Shown: piece by piece, positions 16,760-24,298 of the stretch
Position numbering within the stretch: the stretch's first letter is position 1
Layout: each line of letters starts with the position of its first letter
DNA from: Scatomorpha sp040765295
Lineage (GTDB): Bacteria > Bacillota > Clostridia > Oscillospirales > Oscillospiraceae
Assembly (NCBI GenBank): GCA_040765295.1
Contig: JAXGSB010000001.1
Coordinates: 868,001-932,000 of the forward strand
Reading direction: 5' to 3'
DNA length: 64,000 bases
Notes under the pieces: generated by a model
What the model was told of the DNA's origin: nothing
What the model saw: only the letters and a program-made list of their open reading frames with translations
Databases searched by the model: none
Made by a program: the position numbers and the translations under genes

Positions 16760-16999
16760 TTAGGCATTGACCTTTGAAATTGCCTCTACTTTGCCTTTCA
16801 TATTAAATGCTAAATCAATAGTGTCGTTCAGCTTAGTATCCTTAGGCAAAACAATTCCGCTTTTAAGGAAAAATTTCTCGGCACGCAATCCTTCAACGTT
16901 CTCATCTTCAAATGCGCAGAAGATATTAGTACCATTAATTTCCTCACCGATATTGTTTGTAAAGTTAATATTTTGTACTCCGATAAGCCTAACTAACAT
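16760..16999 (-). CDS. Small conserved-looking protein, possible ssDNA-binding protein
   Basis: 79 residues from ATG 16999, 8 bases after GGAGGTG; the frame's earlier GTG at 17011 lies inside that site. The sequence (MLVRLIGVQNINFTNNIGEEINGTN, ending KGKVEAISKV) is compact and strand-rich, like small OB-fold proteins coded beside rolling-circle Reps in filamentous phages and related elements. First gene of the leftward Rep operon. The ssDNA-binding idea comes from size, fold pattern and location only. A degraded piece of this gene occurs at 17622-17648. Confidence 0.5.
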   Translation of the reverse strand: MLVRLIGVQNINFTNNIGEEINGTNIFCAFEDENVEGLRAEKFFLKSGIVLPKDTKLNDTIDLAFNMKGKVEAISKVNA

Positions 17000-17078
17000 G
17001 TATATAATCACCTCCTTTTTTCACCAGCTTTATTATGAATTAGCCGATTTTTTTAGTAGATTTAAGCCCTACATGTAC

Positions 17079-17106
17079 ATTATATGCCGTTATTTTTTTA
17101 ATACAA
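17079..17106 (-). promoter_or_regulatory. Promoter of the leftward Rep operon
   Basis: Minus strand: -35 TTGTAT (17106-17101), 16-bp spacer and a perfect TATAAT (17084-17079), 80 bases ahead of the first ATG. The stretch 17180-17340 beyond it is a long T-rich tract without clear signals apart from the small ORF listed next. Confidence 0.55.
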
Positions 17107-17302
17107 ATTTAACCCGAAAACGCAAAAAACACCTATAAAACCTATCATTTACAGCAGATTTCATAGATGCCGACACTTTTAATTTCTCTTTTTAATTTGT
17201 ATTTTTATTTCTTATTTATATATCTTTTTTACTTTTCTATTTTCTTCTTTTTTTATATATCTTTTTTTCCTTTTTATTATTTTTTATATTGTTGCTTTTT
17301 TA

Positions 17303-17437
17303 TTATTTTTCCCCTATTAATTTCTCTTTTTTGATAAGCCGGAAATAAAAAATAATAATATCAGAAGCACTAAATGGTATCAAAGAAACTATCATTAAAA
17401 GTAACAATAGTATCGACATATATCTTTTTAATTTCAT
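17303..17437 (-). CDS. Tiny secreted or membrane peptide candidate
   Basis: 44 residues with GGAAGTGA 8 bases ahead of the ATG. The first 24 residues look like a signal peptide or membrane segment (MKLKRYMSILLLLLMIVSLI, then PFSAS), followed by a short basic tail. It is shorter than usual gene cut-offs and of unknown function. The region is AT-rich, so chance cannot be excluded. Confidence 0.35.
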   Translation of the reverse strand: MKLKRYMSILLLLLMIVSLIPFSASDIIIFYFRLIKKEKLIGEK

Positions 17438-17550
17438 GGTTTTCTTCACTTCCTTTTTTTATATTATATTATTTAGGTAATTCTTTTTTTTACACATATA
17501 TAATAACGCGCTTTTAAGTTATATACAAAGTTTCAATTTTTACAGCAATA

Positions 17551-17578
17551 GAGCAACCCAATTAAATGCGGATTGCTC
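17551..17578. terminator. Hairpin after first lipoprotein cassette
   Basis: GAGCAACCC (17551-17559) pairs with GGATTGCTC (17570-17578); on the minus strand the only imperfection is a U-G wobble. It is nearly identical to the hairpin at 18887-18915, so the lipoprotein gene and its terminator were duplicated together. It has no strong T-run here. Confidence 0.4.
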
Positions 17579-17581
17579 TTG

Positions 17582-17684
17582 TGTTGGTACTATGTAAATT
17601 TAGAAAGTGGCAAAACTCAACAGTATCATTAAGCTTAGTATCCTTAGGATGTTGGTACTGTGTAAATTCATAGGGGTGCAAAAC
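17582..17684. repeat. Direct repeat pair enclosing a gene fragment
   Basis: Two related 35-bp units (17582-17616 and 17650-17684, both beginning TGTTGGTACT and ending GCAAAAC) enclose 17622-17648. That enclosed piece is a near copy of 16820-16846 inside the small protein gene (AGCTTAGTATCCTTAGG shared exactly). This looks like a remnant of an insertion or of a duplicated end. The remaining bases of the 17.44-17.78 kb gap hold nothing else I can name. Confidence 0.4.
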
Positions 17685-17783
17685 CTCAAATTTCCTGTAC
17701 AGCTTCTTGGGAACTATCTTCTTCTGAAAATATATTGACCAAGCTAACCGGGTCCAACCATCCCTTTTTATGTTTTTATTTAA

Positions 17784-18404
17784 TTAGACTGGCACATACT
17801 CAGTCCATGCTTCTTGAACTACAACAGTTTCAGTCCAAGCAGGTTGAACTAGGGTTTCTTGATATGGAATATTAACTGCAGCATCGTAATATCCCATACC
17901 AGGACAACCAATACTATAAGTATATTCAGTTATCTGTGCTGGGGACCAACCAGTTATATCTACCCCATTATCTAAAAAAGTATGTATCTCTTGCCTATAT
18001 CTGGTAATAGTATAAGTTTCTTCCGGATGATAGATAGTTTCGGTTACTGCTGGGTGATAAACAACCCTATATCTCTTTCCCCCTATTAAAACCACACCAT
18101 TATCTACCGGTGTATCATTATTTGTTATCGGTTTTGGTCTTGTATTAGTATTATTGTTAGGCTTTTCTACTTCTAAGTTCTCCGGTTTTGTATCATCTAT
18201 TTTCCAGAACATATCATCATAGCTGGTTAATAGATTCAACTTGCCTCTAAATGTTGCCAGAAATTCCTTACCGATTTTTATATCAATCTCTGTAGCATCA
18301 GTATTAGAAGAAGAAGGAACATCTATAACTTTATTTTCATTACAAGCAGATAAAACTAAAAGCAAAACTGTTACTAATATTAAGATATTTAATTTGTTTT
18401 TCAT
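17784..18404 (-). CDS. Lipoprotein with PAWTE/HPAVTE motifs (paralogue A)
   Basis: 206 residues. Signal peptide ending in lipobox LSAC (Cys20), so probably anchored on the outer face of the membrane. A middle block (FRGKLNLLTSYDDMFW) and linker rich in Asn/Pro lead to a C-terminal block with VVYHPAVTETIYHPEE and PAWTETVVVQEAWTEYV repeats. It is strongly similar to the product of 18954-19568. Function unknown. Surface exposure and location at the end of a mobile element make host-interaction or phage-exclusion plausible, but that is speculation. Confidence 0.6.
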   Translation of the reverse strand: MKNKLNILILVTVLLLVLSACNENKVIDVPSSSNTDATEIDIKIGKEFLATFRGKLNLLTSYDDMFWKIDDTKPENLEVEKPNNNTNTRPKPITNNDTPVDNGVVLIGGKRYRVVYHPAVTETIYHPEETYTITRYRQEIHTFLDNGVDITGWSPAQITEYTYSIGCPGMGYYDAAVNIPYQETLVQPAWTETVVVQEAWTEYVPV

Positions 18405-18462
18405 TTTTTTTCCTCCTTTTTATCAGTTATTTCCTTTCTTGTTATTTTCTAAGTATATTATA

Positions 18463-18741
18463 TCAAATTCCATTATTTTCTTGATTTTCCCCTTCTATAT
18501 TTTCCTCTTCTTTTTCTTCTCCATTATTTTCTTCTGGGTTTTCTATATTATTTTCTATATTATTTTCTTCTAATTCATTTCCCGGTGATTCTTCTTCCGG
18601 TATTTCTTCTTTATTTATTTCTTCTTCATTCAATTGTTCGTTTTCTAGTATTGGATTGTCGTTTGCTAATATTGTACCAGAAAATAGAGAACTTATCATC
18701 AAAATCAAAAGAAGAAAAGCTAGTAATCGTTTAAAGTTCAA
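18463..18741 (-). CDS. Small secreted protein rich in Glu/Asn
   Basis: 92 residues from a TTG start preceded by AAGGAGATGATG. A clear signal peptide (LLAFLLLILMISSLFSGTILA) is followed by about 65 residues of low-complexity Glu/Asn with short repeats such as ENNIENNIENPEENNGEE. No sorting signal or lipobox. It lies between the two lipoprotein paralogues and may be an exported spacer-like or metal-binding peptide. Unknown family. Confidence 0.45.
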   Translation of the reverse strand: MNFKRLLAFLLLILMISSLFSGTILANDNPILENEQLNEEEINKEEIPEEESPGNELEENNIENNIENPEENNGEEKEEENIEGENQENNGI

Positions 18742-18886
18742 ATTACATCATCTCCTTAACTATCGTATTTATATAAAGGAATATATAAATTTTGTTGGTT
18801 TTTTATATTATTTTTTTTCTAATTTTTTTCATCTCTATCATAACGTGCTTTTTGTTTTTTTCAAAGTTTACAATTTCCATAATAAA

Positions 18887-18920
18887 GAGCAACCCAATTA
18901 AATAACGGATTGCTCTTTTT
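18887..18920. terminator. Terminator after second lipoprotein gene
   Basis: GAGCAACCC (18887-18895) with GGATTGCTC (18907-18915), followed by TTTTT on the plus strand and TTTATT on the minus strand. It can end the leftward lipoprotein transcript. Confidence 0.6.
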
Positions 18921-18953
18921 GTGTTAAATAATCAATGTGGTTTTTTACGGAGT

Positions 18954-19568
18954 TTAAACTGGTACATATTCAGTCCATGCTTCTTGAACTACAACGGTTT
19001 CAGTCCAAGCAGGCACTACAATGGTTTCTGTGTATGGAACATTAACCATAGTTGTATACCAACCACAATTATGAGTAAAACAGTAGTCCTCTATCTGAGC
19101 ACTTGACCATCCAGTTACATCTGTACCATCATGTGTAAACATTCTTGGTTCTTGTCTATAGTTAGTTTTGGTAATGGTTTCTTCCGGATGATATATAGTT
19201 TCTGTTACTGCCGGATGATAAACTACCCTATATCTTTTTCCTCCTATTAAAACTACTCCATTATCTACCGGTGTATCATTGTTTGTTATTGGCTGGGGTT
19301 TTGAATTATTAGAAGCGCCAGTATTATTATTAGGTTTTTCTGCATCTAATTTTTCTGGTTTTGTATCATCTATTGTCCAGAACAAATCATCATAGCTAGT
19401 TAATAGATTCAATTTGCCCCTAAATGTATTAAGGAATGTAGAGTTTATTTTCGGAGCTTCTATATTCTCAATAACAGGAACCGCAGTAGAAGTATTATTA
19501 TCATTACAAGCTGATAAAGCAAAAAGTAAAATGGCTATAATCATTAAAATATATATCTTTTTCTTCAT
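18954..19568 (-). CDS. Lipoprotein with PAWTE/HPAVTE motifs (paralogue B)
   Basis: 204 residues, lipobox LSAC after a 20-residue signal peptide. The mid block (FRGKLNLLTSYDDLFWTIDDTK), the segment around VDNGVVLIGGKRYRVVYHP and the C-terminal PAWTETVVVQEAWTEYVPV are almost identical to paralogue A. The 30 residues after the lipobox, and the stretch around 150-185 (THNCGWYTTMVNVPY), differ. This pattern, conserved core with variable patches, suggests diversification of a surface protein after duplication. Confidence 0.6.
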   Translation of the reverse strand: MKKKIYILMIIAILLFALSACNDNNTSTAVPVIENIEAPKINSTFLNTFRGKLNLLTSYDDLFWTIDDTKPEKLDAEKPNNNTGASNNSKPQPITNNDTPVDNGVVLIGGKRYRVVYHPAVTETIYHPEETITKTNYRQEPRMFTHDGTDVTGWSSAQIEDYCFTHNCGWYTTMVNVPYTETIVVPAWTETVVVQEAWTEYVPV

Positions 19569-19665
19569 TTTATACCTCTCCTTTCATCTTTGTTTTTCTA
19601 GTTACATTATATCAATTTTCAATCTATTTCTTTCTAATATTATAACAGAAAACATGAAAACAACT

Positions 19666-20163
19666 CTATTGTGTATCTTCAGAAAGCTCGCCATCTGTTG
19701 TTGTGGTTTCTGTTTCTTTTGTACTTGCCGGAACATACTTGCCTTCAATAATAAAAGTCATATTAACGGGATATTTCATTAAACCGAAATCAATAGAAAT
19801 CTCGTCAGCATCATCAGAGAAAGCTCCATCACACTCTTTATCTCCAATTAATATAGTGATAATAAGCTGCTCTTCATCAACAAGCCATCTGATAGGTTGT
19901 TCTATATCATTAACTACCAACTTGCCAACTCCGCCAGGCTCAAGCTCAAGATAGTTCGCACCTTCTGAATATACGTCGGAGAAATAATAAAGCTGGTTCT
20001 CAACAAGTATAGTGTTGCCGATATATTTACCTACCCAACGAGATTGTGTATCTTCGGTTTTCTCAGCTTCCTTATTATTAGAAAAAGAAGCAGAGCAAGC
20101 AGATAAAATTAAAATACAAATGATTAAAAAAATAGCTGTAATTATTTTCGTAAGTCTTTTCAT
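19666..20163 (-). CDS. Lipoprotein of unknown function
   Basis: 165 residues; signal peptide with lipobox LSAC (Cys23) and a Ser/Asn/Lys linker. The folded part (WVGKYIGNTILVENQLYYFSDVYSEG ... LELEPGGVGKLVVNDIEQPIRWLVDEEQLIITI) resembles the small beta-barrel lipoproteins common in Clostridia that repeat Gly-Tyr and LxLxxxGxG phrases. It is unrelated to the two paralogues. It has its own promoter at 20207-20235. Confidence 0.55.
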   Translation of the reverse strand: MKRLTKIITAIFLIICILILSACSASFSNNKEAEKTEDTQSRWVGKYIGNTILVENQLYYFSDVYSEGANYLELEPGGVGKLVVNDIEQPIRWLVDEEQLIITILIGDKECDGAFSDDADEISIDFGLMKYPVNMTFIIEGKYVPASTKETETTTTDGELSEDTQ

Positions 20164-20206
20164 AATATCCTCAATTCTCTAAGTTTTAACCCTTTATTTC
20201 CCTTTA

Positions 20207-20235
20207 ACTATACCGCATATTTATATTTTTGTAAA
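20207..20235 (-). promoter_or_regulatory. Promoter for the lipoprotein at 19666-20163
   Basis: Minus strand TTTACA (20235-20230), 17-bp spacer and TATAGT (20212-20207), about 45 bases before the ATG. Confidence 0.6.
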
Positions 20236-20308
20236 TCAGTTTCAAATATGGCTAATGGAAACAAAATGCAAGTAAACTAATATAAAGATGAGCAAACAAG
20301 AAATAATT

Positions 20309-20356
20309 ATACCCACAACTAACTTTTTTACGGAGTTTAGCATGTGGGTATTTTTT
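20309..20356 (+). terminator. Rightward terminator-like hairpin near the right island end
   Basis: ATACCCACA (20309-20317) pairs with TGTGGGTAT (20343-20351) around a 25-nt loop and runs into TTTTTT. No rightward gene lies just upstream, so it may shield the island from transcription or end a short RNA. Its loop contains TTTTTTACGGAGTTTA, which also occurs at about 18943, at the end of paralogue B. Nothing else is evident from 20357 to 20502. Confidence 0.5.
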
Positions 20357-20502
20357 ATTATCTTTTTAATTTATTTGCTCTAACCTAAATGTGGCGAAAC
20401 AATAATAAAAAGGGATTAAACTATATACTAAATTTACTGACTGTTGACCGGATAAAGATTAAAAAACCTATTAAAATCAATAAGTACGGCACTAGAAAAC
20501 CA

Positions 20503-20543
20503 GAACCCCATTCAAGCGCGCTACCATCTGCGCCACACCCGGT
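20503..20543. repeat. Right attachment site (41-bp core, partial tRNA-Pro)
   Basis: Exact direct repeat of 7016-7056. It contains the tRNA-Pro 5' half only (acceptor 5' strand, D-arm, and anticodon arm as far as the loop), so it is not a functional tRNA. The flanking sequence to the right, with TAATAT about 20 bases upstream of the tRNA 5' end, is probably the original chromosomal promoter region of the tRNA gene. Confidence 0.9.
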
Positions 20544-20623
20544 CATTTGGCTATGACATATTAGCACAGAGGATGTAAAAATGCAAATTTATTTTCAAAA
20601 CTCTTGGAGCAAAATCTTTTAGA

Positions 20624-21478
20624 TCAGGGCAAAAGATATTTCTCAATATAGTCAGCCACACCGTCTTTGTCACAATGCCCGGTGACAGTGTCGGAAGCAA
20701 GCTTTACCGTGTCGGGCGCGTTCTCCATTGCAATACCGATACCGGCGTCGCGCAGCATAGAGATGTCGTTCAGGCCGTCGCCGAAGGCATAGGTTTGCGA
20801 TCTGCGCATATCCAAATGCTCTGCCAAGAAGAGCAAGGCCTTACCCTTAGTAGCATCAAGGGCGTTCAGTTCCACATTGCCGGGTACAGCGCTGGATATC
20901 TGCAAATCAGGGAACAGTTCCGGCAGCTTTTCCAGTATTTCAAATGTAAGACTTGGCTCACGAGTGAAAAACTGCACTTTCTGCACATCTGTTTGCTCTT
21001 GCCGCAAATAGCTCTTAAGCTCAGGCACCGGCAGTCGCAGCTCGTGAAGCATTTTACGGCTGTAGACATGATCGGATACAATATCGTCAATTTTGAGCTT
21101 CATGGCCGCGGATATACGGCCAAAACCGTTCATAAAACAGTCATAAATAAGGTCAAACCTGTCTAGATATTCCATCAGGGCAACAGCTCGCTGCCAGGGA
21201 ATTTCCGCCCGATACAGCACCTTTTGCACATCAATGTCAAAAAGCTCTGAGCCGTTGCAAGTTATGGCATATCTGAGCATAGGCAAATCCCGAATAAAGG
21301 CCGGCATTCCGTCAAAAAAACGACCGGTTGCAGGAACAACGACATACCCTGCCGCATCAGCGTCTTTCAAAGCACTTAGATTTCGGTCAGAAAGCTCCTT
21401 TTTGCTGTTAAGCAGAGTGTCGTCCAAGTCCAGAGCTATAATTCCACGCAGATTGCGCATTGCAAATACCCGCGGCAA
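20624..21478 (-). CDS. Cof-type HAD-IIB phosphatase
   Basis: 284 residues from a TTG start with GGAAGG 5-6 bases ahead. HAD motifs: DLDDTLLN (motif I), VPATGRFF (motif II, Thr), and the C-terminal AFGDGLNDISMLRDAGIGIAMENA (motifs III/IV, GDGxND), with the IIB cap between. Such enzymes dephosphorylate small sugar phosphates or cofactors such as FMN or PLP; the substrate cannot be read from the sequence. It is the first chromosomal gene to the right of the island. Confidence 0.88.
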   Translation of the reverse strand: MPRVFAMRNLRGIIALDLDDTLLNSKKELSDRNLSALKDADAAGYVVVPATGRFFDGMPAFIRDLPMLRYAITCNGSELFDIDVQKVLYRAEIPWQRAVALMEYLDRFDLIYDCFMNGFGRISAAMKLKIDDIVSDHVYSRKMLHELRLPVPELKSYLRQEQTDVQKVQFFTREPSLTFEILEKLPELFPDLQISSAVPGNVELNALDATKGKALLFLAEHLDMRRSQTYAFGDGLNDISMLRDAGIGIAMENAPDTVKLASDTVTGHCDKDGVADYIEKYLLP

Positions 21479-21563
21479 GATTGCCTTCCTTTCTTTTATA
21501 ATTTAATAATATATATTTATATTTATTTTTAGTGAGACTTATTCTCACTAAAAGAGCGCTAAG

Positions 21564-22319
21564 TTATCTCCATTGGTAGTAGTAATTTTTCCCATCTTGA
21601 GACCGCCTTAACGAAACCCCGAAAACCGTTTCAATCACAGGGAACTTGCATACTTCTTCAGGAGTTGAACGCATTGAGATGCTGCCATTATTGATAAGAA
21701 GAATCTCGCTCGAAAAATCAAAGGCCATCGGCAAATCATGCATCACCGCAATAATGCCCTTGCCGCTTTCGGCAAGTTCCTTTAAGGTCTTCATCAGCTT
21801 AAGCTGATGAGAAATATCAAGATAGGTGGTTGGCTCATCAAGAAGAATATAGCTTGTATCTTGAGCAAGAGCCATGGCAATATAGGCATTCTGACGCATA
21901 CCGCCCGACAGAGTGTGAAGCGGTTTTCCGACGCACTCTGCAAGGCCAACTTTTTTCATAGCCGAAAAAGCTAACTCACGGTCTTTCTCAGAGTATCGTC
22001 TTGGGTAATTCAAATAAGGAAATCTGCCGTGAAGCACCAGTTGCTCCACCGTCATATCGGGGGTGTTTTTCCCTTGGGCAAGGTAGGCGATTTTTCTGGC
22101 AACTTCGGTTCTTGTCATATTGCCGAGACACTCGCCGTCAATCAGTATTTCGCCGGAGGAAGAAGGTATAATTCCGACAATTGTCTTAAGGAGCGTACTT
22201 TTTCCGCATCCGTTTACGCCTATAATACTTATCAGCTTTCCTTTTTCAAATATAGTCGAAAGGCCTTTAATAACGATATTTTTTTCATAGCCTGCGCAGA
22301 TATTTTTAAGCTCAATCAC
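21564..22319 (-). CDS. ABC transporter ATP-binding protein, FecE/BtuD type
   Basis: 251 residues. Walker A GVNGCGKST, Q-loop YLAQGKNTPD, signature LSGGMRQNAYIAMALAQ, Walker B YILLDEPTTYLD and switch His in VMHDLPMAF. It powers uptake of an iron chelate, heme or cobalamin with the permease and binding protein encoded upstream. It overlaps the permease gene by 8 bases. Confidence 0.9.
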   Translation of the reverse strand: MIELKNICAGYEKNIVIKGLSTIFEKGKLISIIGVNGCGKSTLLKTIVGIIPSSSGEILIDGECLGNMTRTEVARKIAYLAQGKNTPDMTVEQLVLHGRFPYLNYPRRYSEKDRELAFSAMKKVGLAECVGKPLHTLSGGMRQNAYIAMALAQDTSYILLDEPTTYLDISHQLKLMKTLKELAESGKGIIAVMHDLPMAFDFSSEILLINNGSISMRSTPEEVCKFPVIETVFGVSLRRSQDGKNYYYQWR

Positions 22320-23355
22320 GCCTGTGACCCCCTCTGCCCTTGATTAGAATATATACAAAGAAGGGTGCGCCTAAGAAGGCCATAATAATTCCGACAGGTA
22401 TTTCATAGGGTGAAAATGCCGTTCTTGCAAGGGTATCACAGAGGCAGACAAAGCCTGCGCCATACAGGGCGCAGAGGCCCAAAAGATTTGAGGATTTACT
22501 CCCTGCGATGCGGCGAACAGCGTGAGGAACCAAGAGTCCGACAAAGGATAAAAGGCCGGCAAGGCTGACAGCGCAGCCTGCAAGAAGCGCGACAAAAAGC
22601 AAAAACAGCATCCTCATTAAGCCTGTATTCAGTCCCAGACCCTTGGCACTCTCTTCACCCAAGCTCAGCACATCCAATTCGTTGTGCAGAGTAATCAAAA
22701 CAACAATGGCAACAGCAATAATGAACATAGCCGGAACGAGCTTTTGATAAGTGACGGCTGAAAACTCTCCAATCTTAAAGTTGTTGCTCATAACGCCCAC
22801 TTCGGGAATAAAGGTGATTATAGAATCCGAAACAGCGCCCAAAAGGCTGTTCATAGCAACGCCTATAAGAATAACCGTTCCGCGAGAAGCTCCCCATTTT
22901 TTTGCGCCGAGGCTGACAAGTATCACTGCAGCAAAAGCGCCGATAAAAGAAAAAAGAGAGAGCTGCCAGCCGCCGTAAATTCCAAGAGCTGTGCAAAGCG
23001 TTACGGCAAGTCCCGCGCCCGCGTTCACACCGATAATACTCGGCGAGGCAAGGCGATTTGCGAGAACTACCTGTATCACCGCGCCCGAAACAGAAAGCGC
23101 AGCGCCGCAAACAAGAGAAACAAGCGCCCTCGGCAGTCTTACATAGTAAAATATGCGCGCCCCGGCAGAAGAATTAAAGCCGTTTCTAAATGCGTCTGTT
23201 ATTTCGCTGAGCGAAAGCTGCGTACTGCCGAGCACAATGCCCAGCAGCGCAGAAATTCCCAGAAAAATAAAGCCTGCGGCATATAGATATTTAGTTTTAT
23301 TCCTATCCAAGCAGTATTTTGCTGAGTTTTCCATAAGATTCCGCCCATTTTGCAT
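22312..23355 (-). CDS. FecCD-family ABC transporter permease
   Basis: About 347 residues (a second ATG at 23334 is also plausible and has GGCGG ahead). Around ten membrane segments with the FecCD hallmarks RLPRALVSLVCGAALSVSGAVIQ near residue 80 and GLLVPHAVR near 280. It overlaps the end of the binding-protein gene by up to 53 bases, indicating a tight operon. It moves metal-chelate or corrinoid substrates across the membrane. Confidence 0.9.
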   Translation of the reverse strand: MQNGRNLMENSAKYCLDRNKTKYLYAAGFIFLGISALLGIVLGSTQLSLSEITDAFRNGFNSSAGARIFYYVRLPRALVSLVCGAALSVSGAVIQVVLANRLASPSIIGVNAGAGLAVTLCTALGIYGGWQLSLFSFIGAFAAVILVSLGAKKWGASRGTVILIGVAMNSLLGAVSDSIITFIPEVGVMSNNFKIGEFSAVTYQKLVPAMFIIAVAIVVLITLHNELDVLSLGEESAKGLGLNTGLMRMLFLLFVALLAGCAVSLAGLLSFVGLLVPHAVRRIAGSKSSNLLGLCALYGAGFVCLCDTLARTAFSPYEIPVGIIMAFLGAPFFVYILIKGRGGHRRD

Positions 23356-24256
23356 TCGGTTTTATATTAAAAAGTTTGCGGTCCATTATATGAACTCTGC
23401 CTTCAATAACGGCAGAAAGAGTTCCCCAAGCCGGGTTTTCTTCCATCATTCTAGAAAAATTATCCAAAGCTTTTTCGGTGTCATCACCCATAGTCACCAC
23501 AAAAATACGATAGGGCTCCTGCCTTATCACACTTTCCACACTCAATGTTTCAAGCAAAGAACTGTCGCTGTCGGCAATATTGATGCATCCGAGATCAGAG
23601 AGCATTTCGCCCAAGATTGTCCCTGTGCTGCCTTTTGCCTTTACAAAACCCGAAGCCGCGCGAAGCAAAAGTACAGAGCCCTCATTTTCAGGTAGATTAG
23701 CTTTCTTAAACTCAGCTTTAATTGAATCAATCTGCTCTTTAATCTTAAGTCCGTTTAATTCAAAAAGGTCTTTTCTGCCCGTAATATCGGTGCAGACAGA
23801 GAGCATTGAAAGGTAGTCCTCAAAATTATCCACATCAAAATATGCAACAGCGATACCTGCATTCTCGAGTACTTCTTTCATTTCGACGTTTGATGAGGTT
23901 GAAGCGCTTGCAATAACAAAGTCCGGTTCAGCAGAGAGAAGCAACTCCAAGTTGGGGGAGTGGGCGCCGCCGATATTGACTGCATCGGGAATATCCAAAT
24001 TAAAATCATCCCACGCATCCTCTACTGTGGCGCATACGGAACCACCGGACAAAAGCCATACATCCGCAAAGCTGCCAATTAAAGTAGCCACTCTCTTAGG
24101 ATTTTTATTTACCGCAACATTTCTCCCGAGGGCATCGGTAAAAGAAACAGTCTCACCTGCGGGCACAACCGATTGTGGGCCGCATGCAGTGAGCATAGTC
24201 AACATTAACATAAGCGATACAAACATCGATATTATTCTAATAGAATTTTTTTTCAT
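23303..24256 (-). CDS. Substrate-binding lipoprotein of iron/cobalamin-type ABC importer
   Basis: 317 residues. Lipobox in MLTMLTACG; BtuF/FhuD-type fold with FTDALGRNVAVNKNPKRVATLIGSFADVWLLSGG at the N-terminal lobe and LELLLSAEPDFVIASA before the long linking helix. First gene of the leftward fecBCD-like operon. Expression probably starts in the 281-bp divergent region that holds a Crp/Fnr-type palindrome. The substrate could be siderophore, heme, siroheme-related tetrapyrrole or cobalamin. Confidence 0.88.
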   Translation of the reverse strand: MKKNSIRIISMFVSLMLMLTMLTACGPQSVVPAGETVSFTDALGRNVAVNKNPKRVATLIGSFADVWLLSGGSVCATVEDAWDDFNLDIPDAVNIGGAHSPNLELLLSAEPDFVIASASTSSNVEMKEVLENAGIAVAYFDVDNFEDYLSMLSVCTDITGRKDLFELNGLKIKEQIDSIKAEFKKANLPENEGSVLLLRAASGFVKAKGSTGTILGEMLSDLGCINIADSDSSLLETLSVESVIRQEPYRIFVVTMGDDTEKALDNFSRMMEENPAWGTLSAVIEGRVHIMDRKLFNIKPNAKWAESYGKLSKILLG

Positions 24257-24284
24257 ATTTTTCCTTTACTACTTAAGCAGATTA

Positions 24285-24298
24285 TTGACACGTGTCAA
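24285..24298. promoter_or_regulatory. Crp/Fnr-type operator palindrome
   Basis: TTGACACGTGTCAA is a perfect 14-bp palindrome of the TTGAN6-TCAA type bound by Crp/Fnr-family regulators. It lies 29 bases upstream of the leftward importer operon. A related degenerate copy (TTAACACGTGCAAA) at 24510-24523 sits just ahead of the rightward reductase gene, and a 12-bp palindrome AATCAGCTGATT lies at 24432-24443. Confidence 0.5.

Larger units (their letters stand above)
7016..20543. mobile_element. 13.5-kb integrated island: PICI-like satellite half joined to a CRESS-Rep/FtsK half
   Basis: Bounded by 41-bp direct repeats of the tRNA-Pro 5' half. The left part is organised like a phage-inducible chromosomal island: leftward integrase and repressor, then rightward HTH protein, nuclease, primase, VapE helicase and an iteron region, without head, tail or packaging genes. 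The right part is a leftward operon with an HUH/SF3 replication initiator, FtsK-like ATPase, membrane protein and small protein, then lipoprotein cargo. The island is clearly more AT-rich than the chromosome to its right. Classification as a satellite is inferred from gene order; mobility has not been shown. Confidence 0.8.

Noticed and set aside
14197..17011. Complete inovirus (filamentous phage) prophage
   Set aside because: Rep, ATPase and a small protein are suggestive, but no Zot-type morphogenesis protein, convincing coat protein or adsorption protein was seen.
17582..17684. Possible CRISPR array
   Set aside because: Only two imperfect 35-bp units with one spacer-like piece that derives from a neighbouring gene; no cas genes in the window.
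20503..20543. Second tRNA-Pro gene
   Set aside because: Only the 5' half is present; no T-arm, 3' acceptor strand or CCA, so it is an attachment-site fragment.
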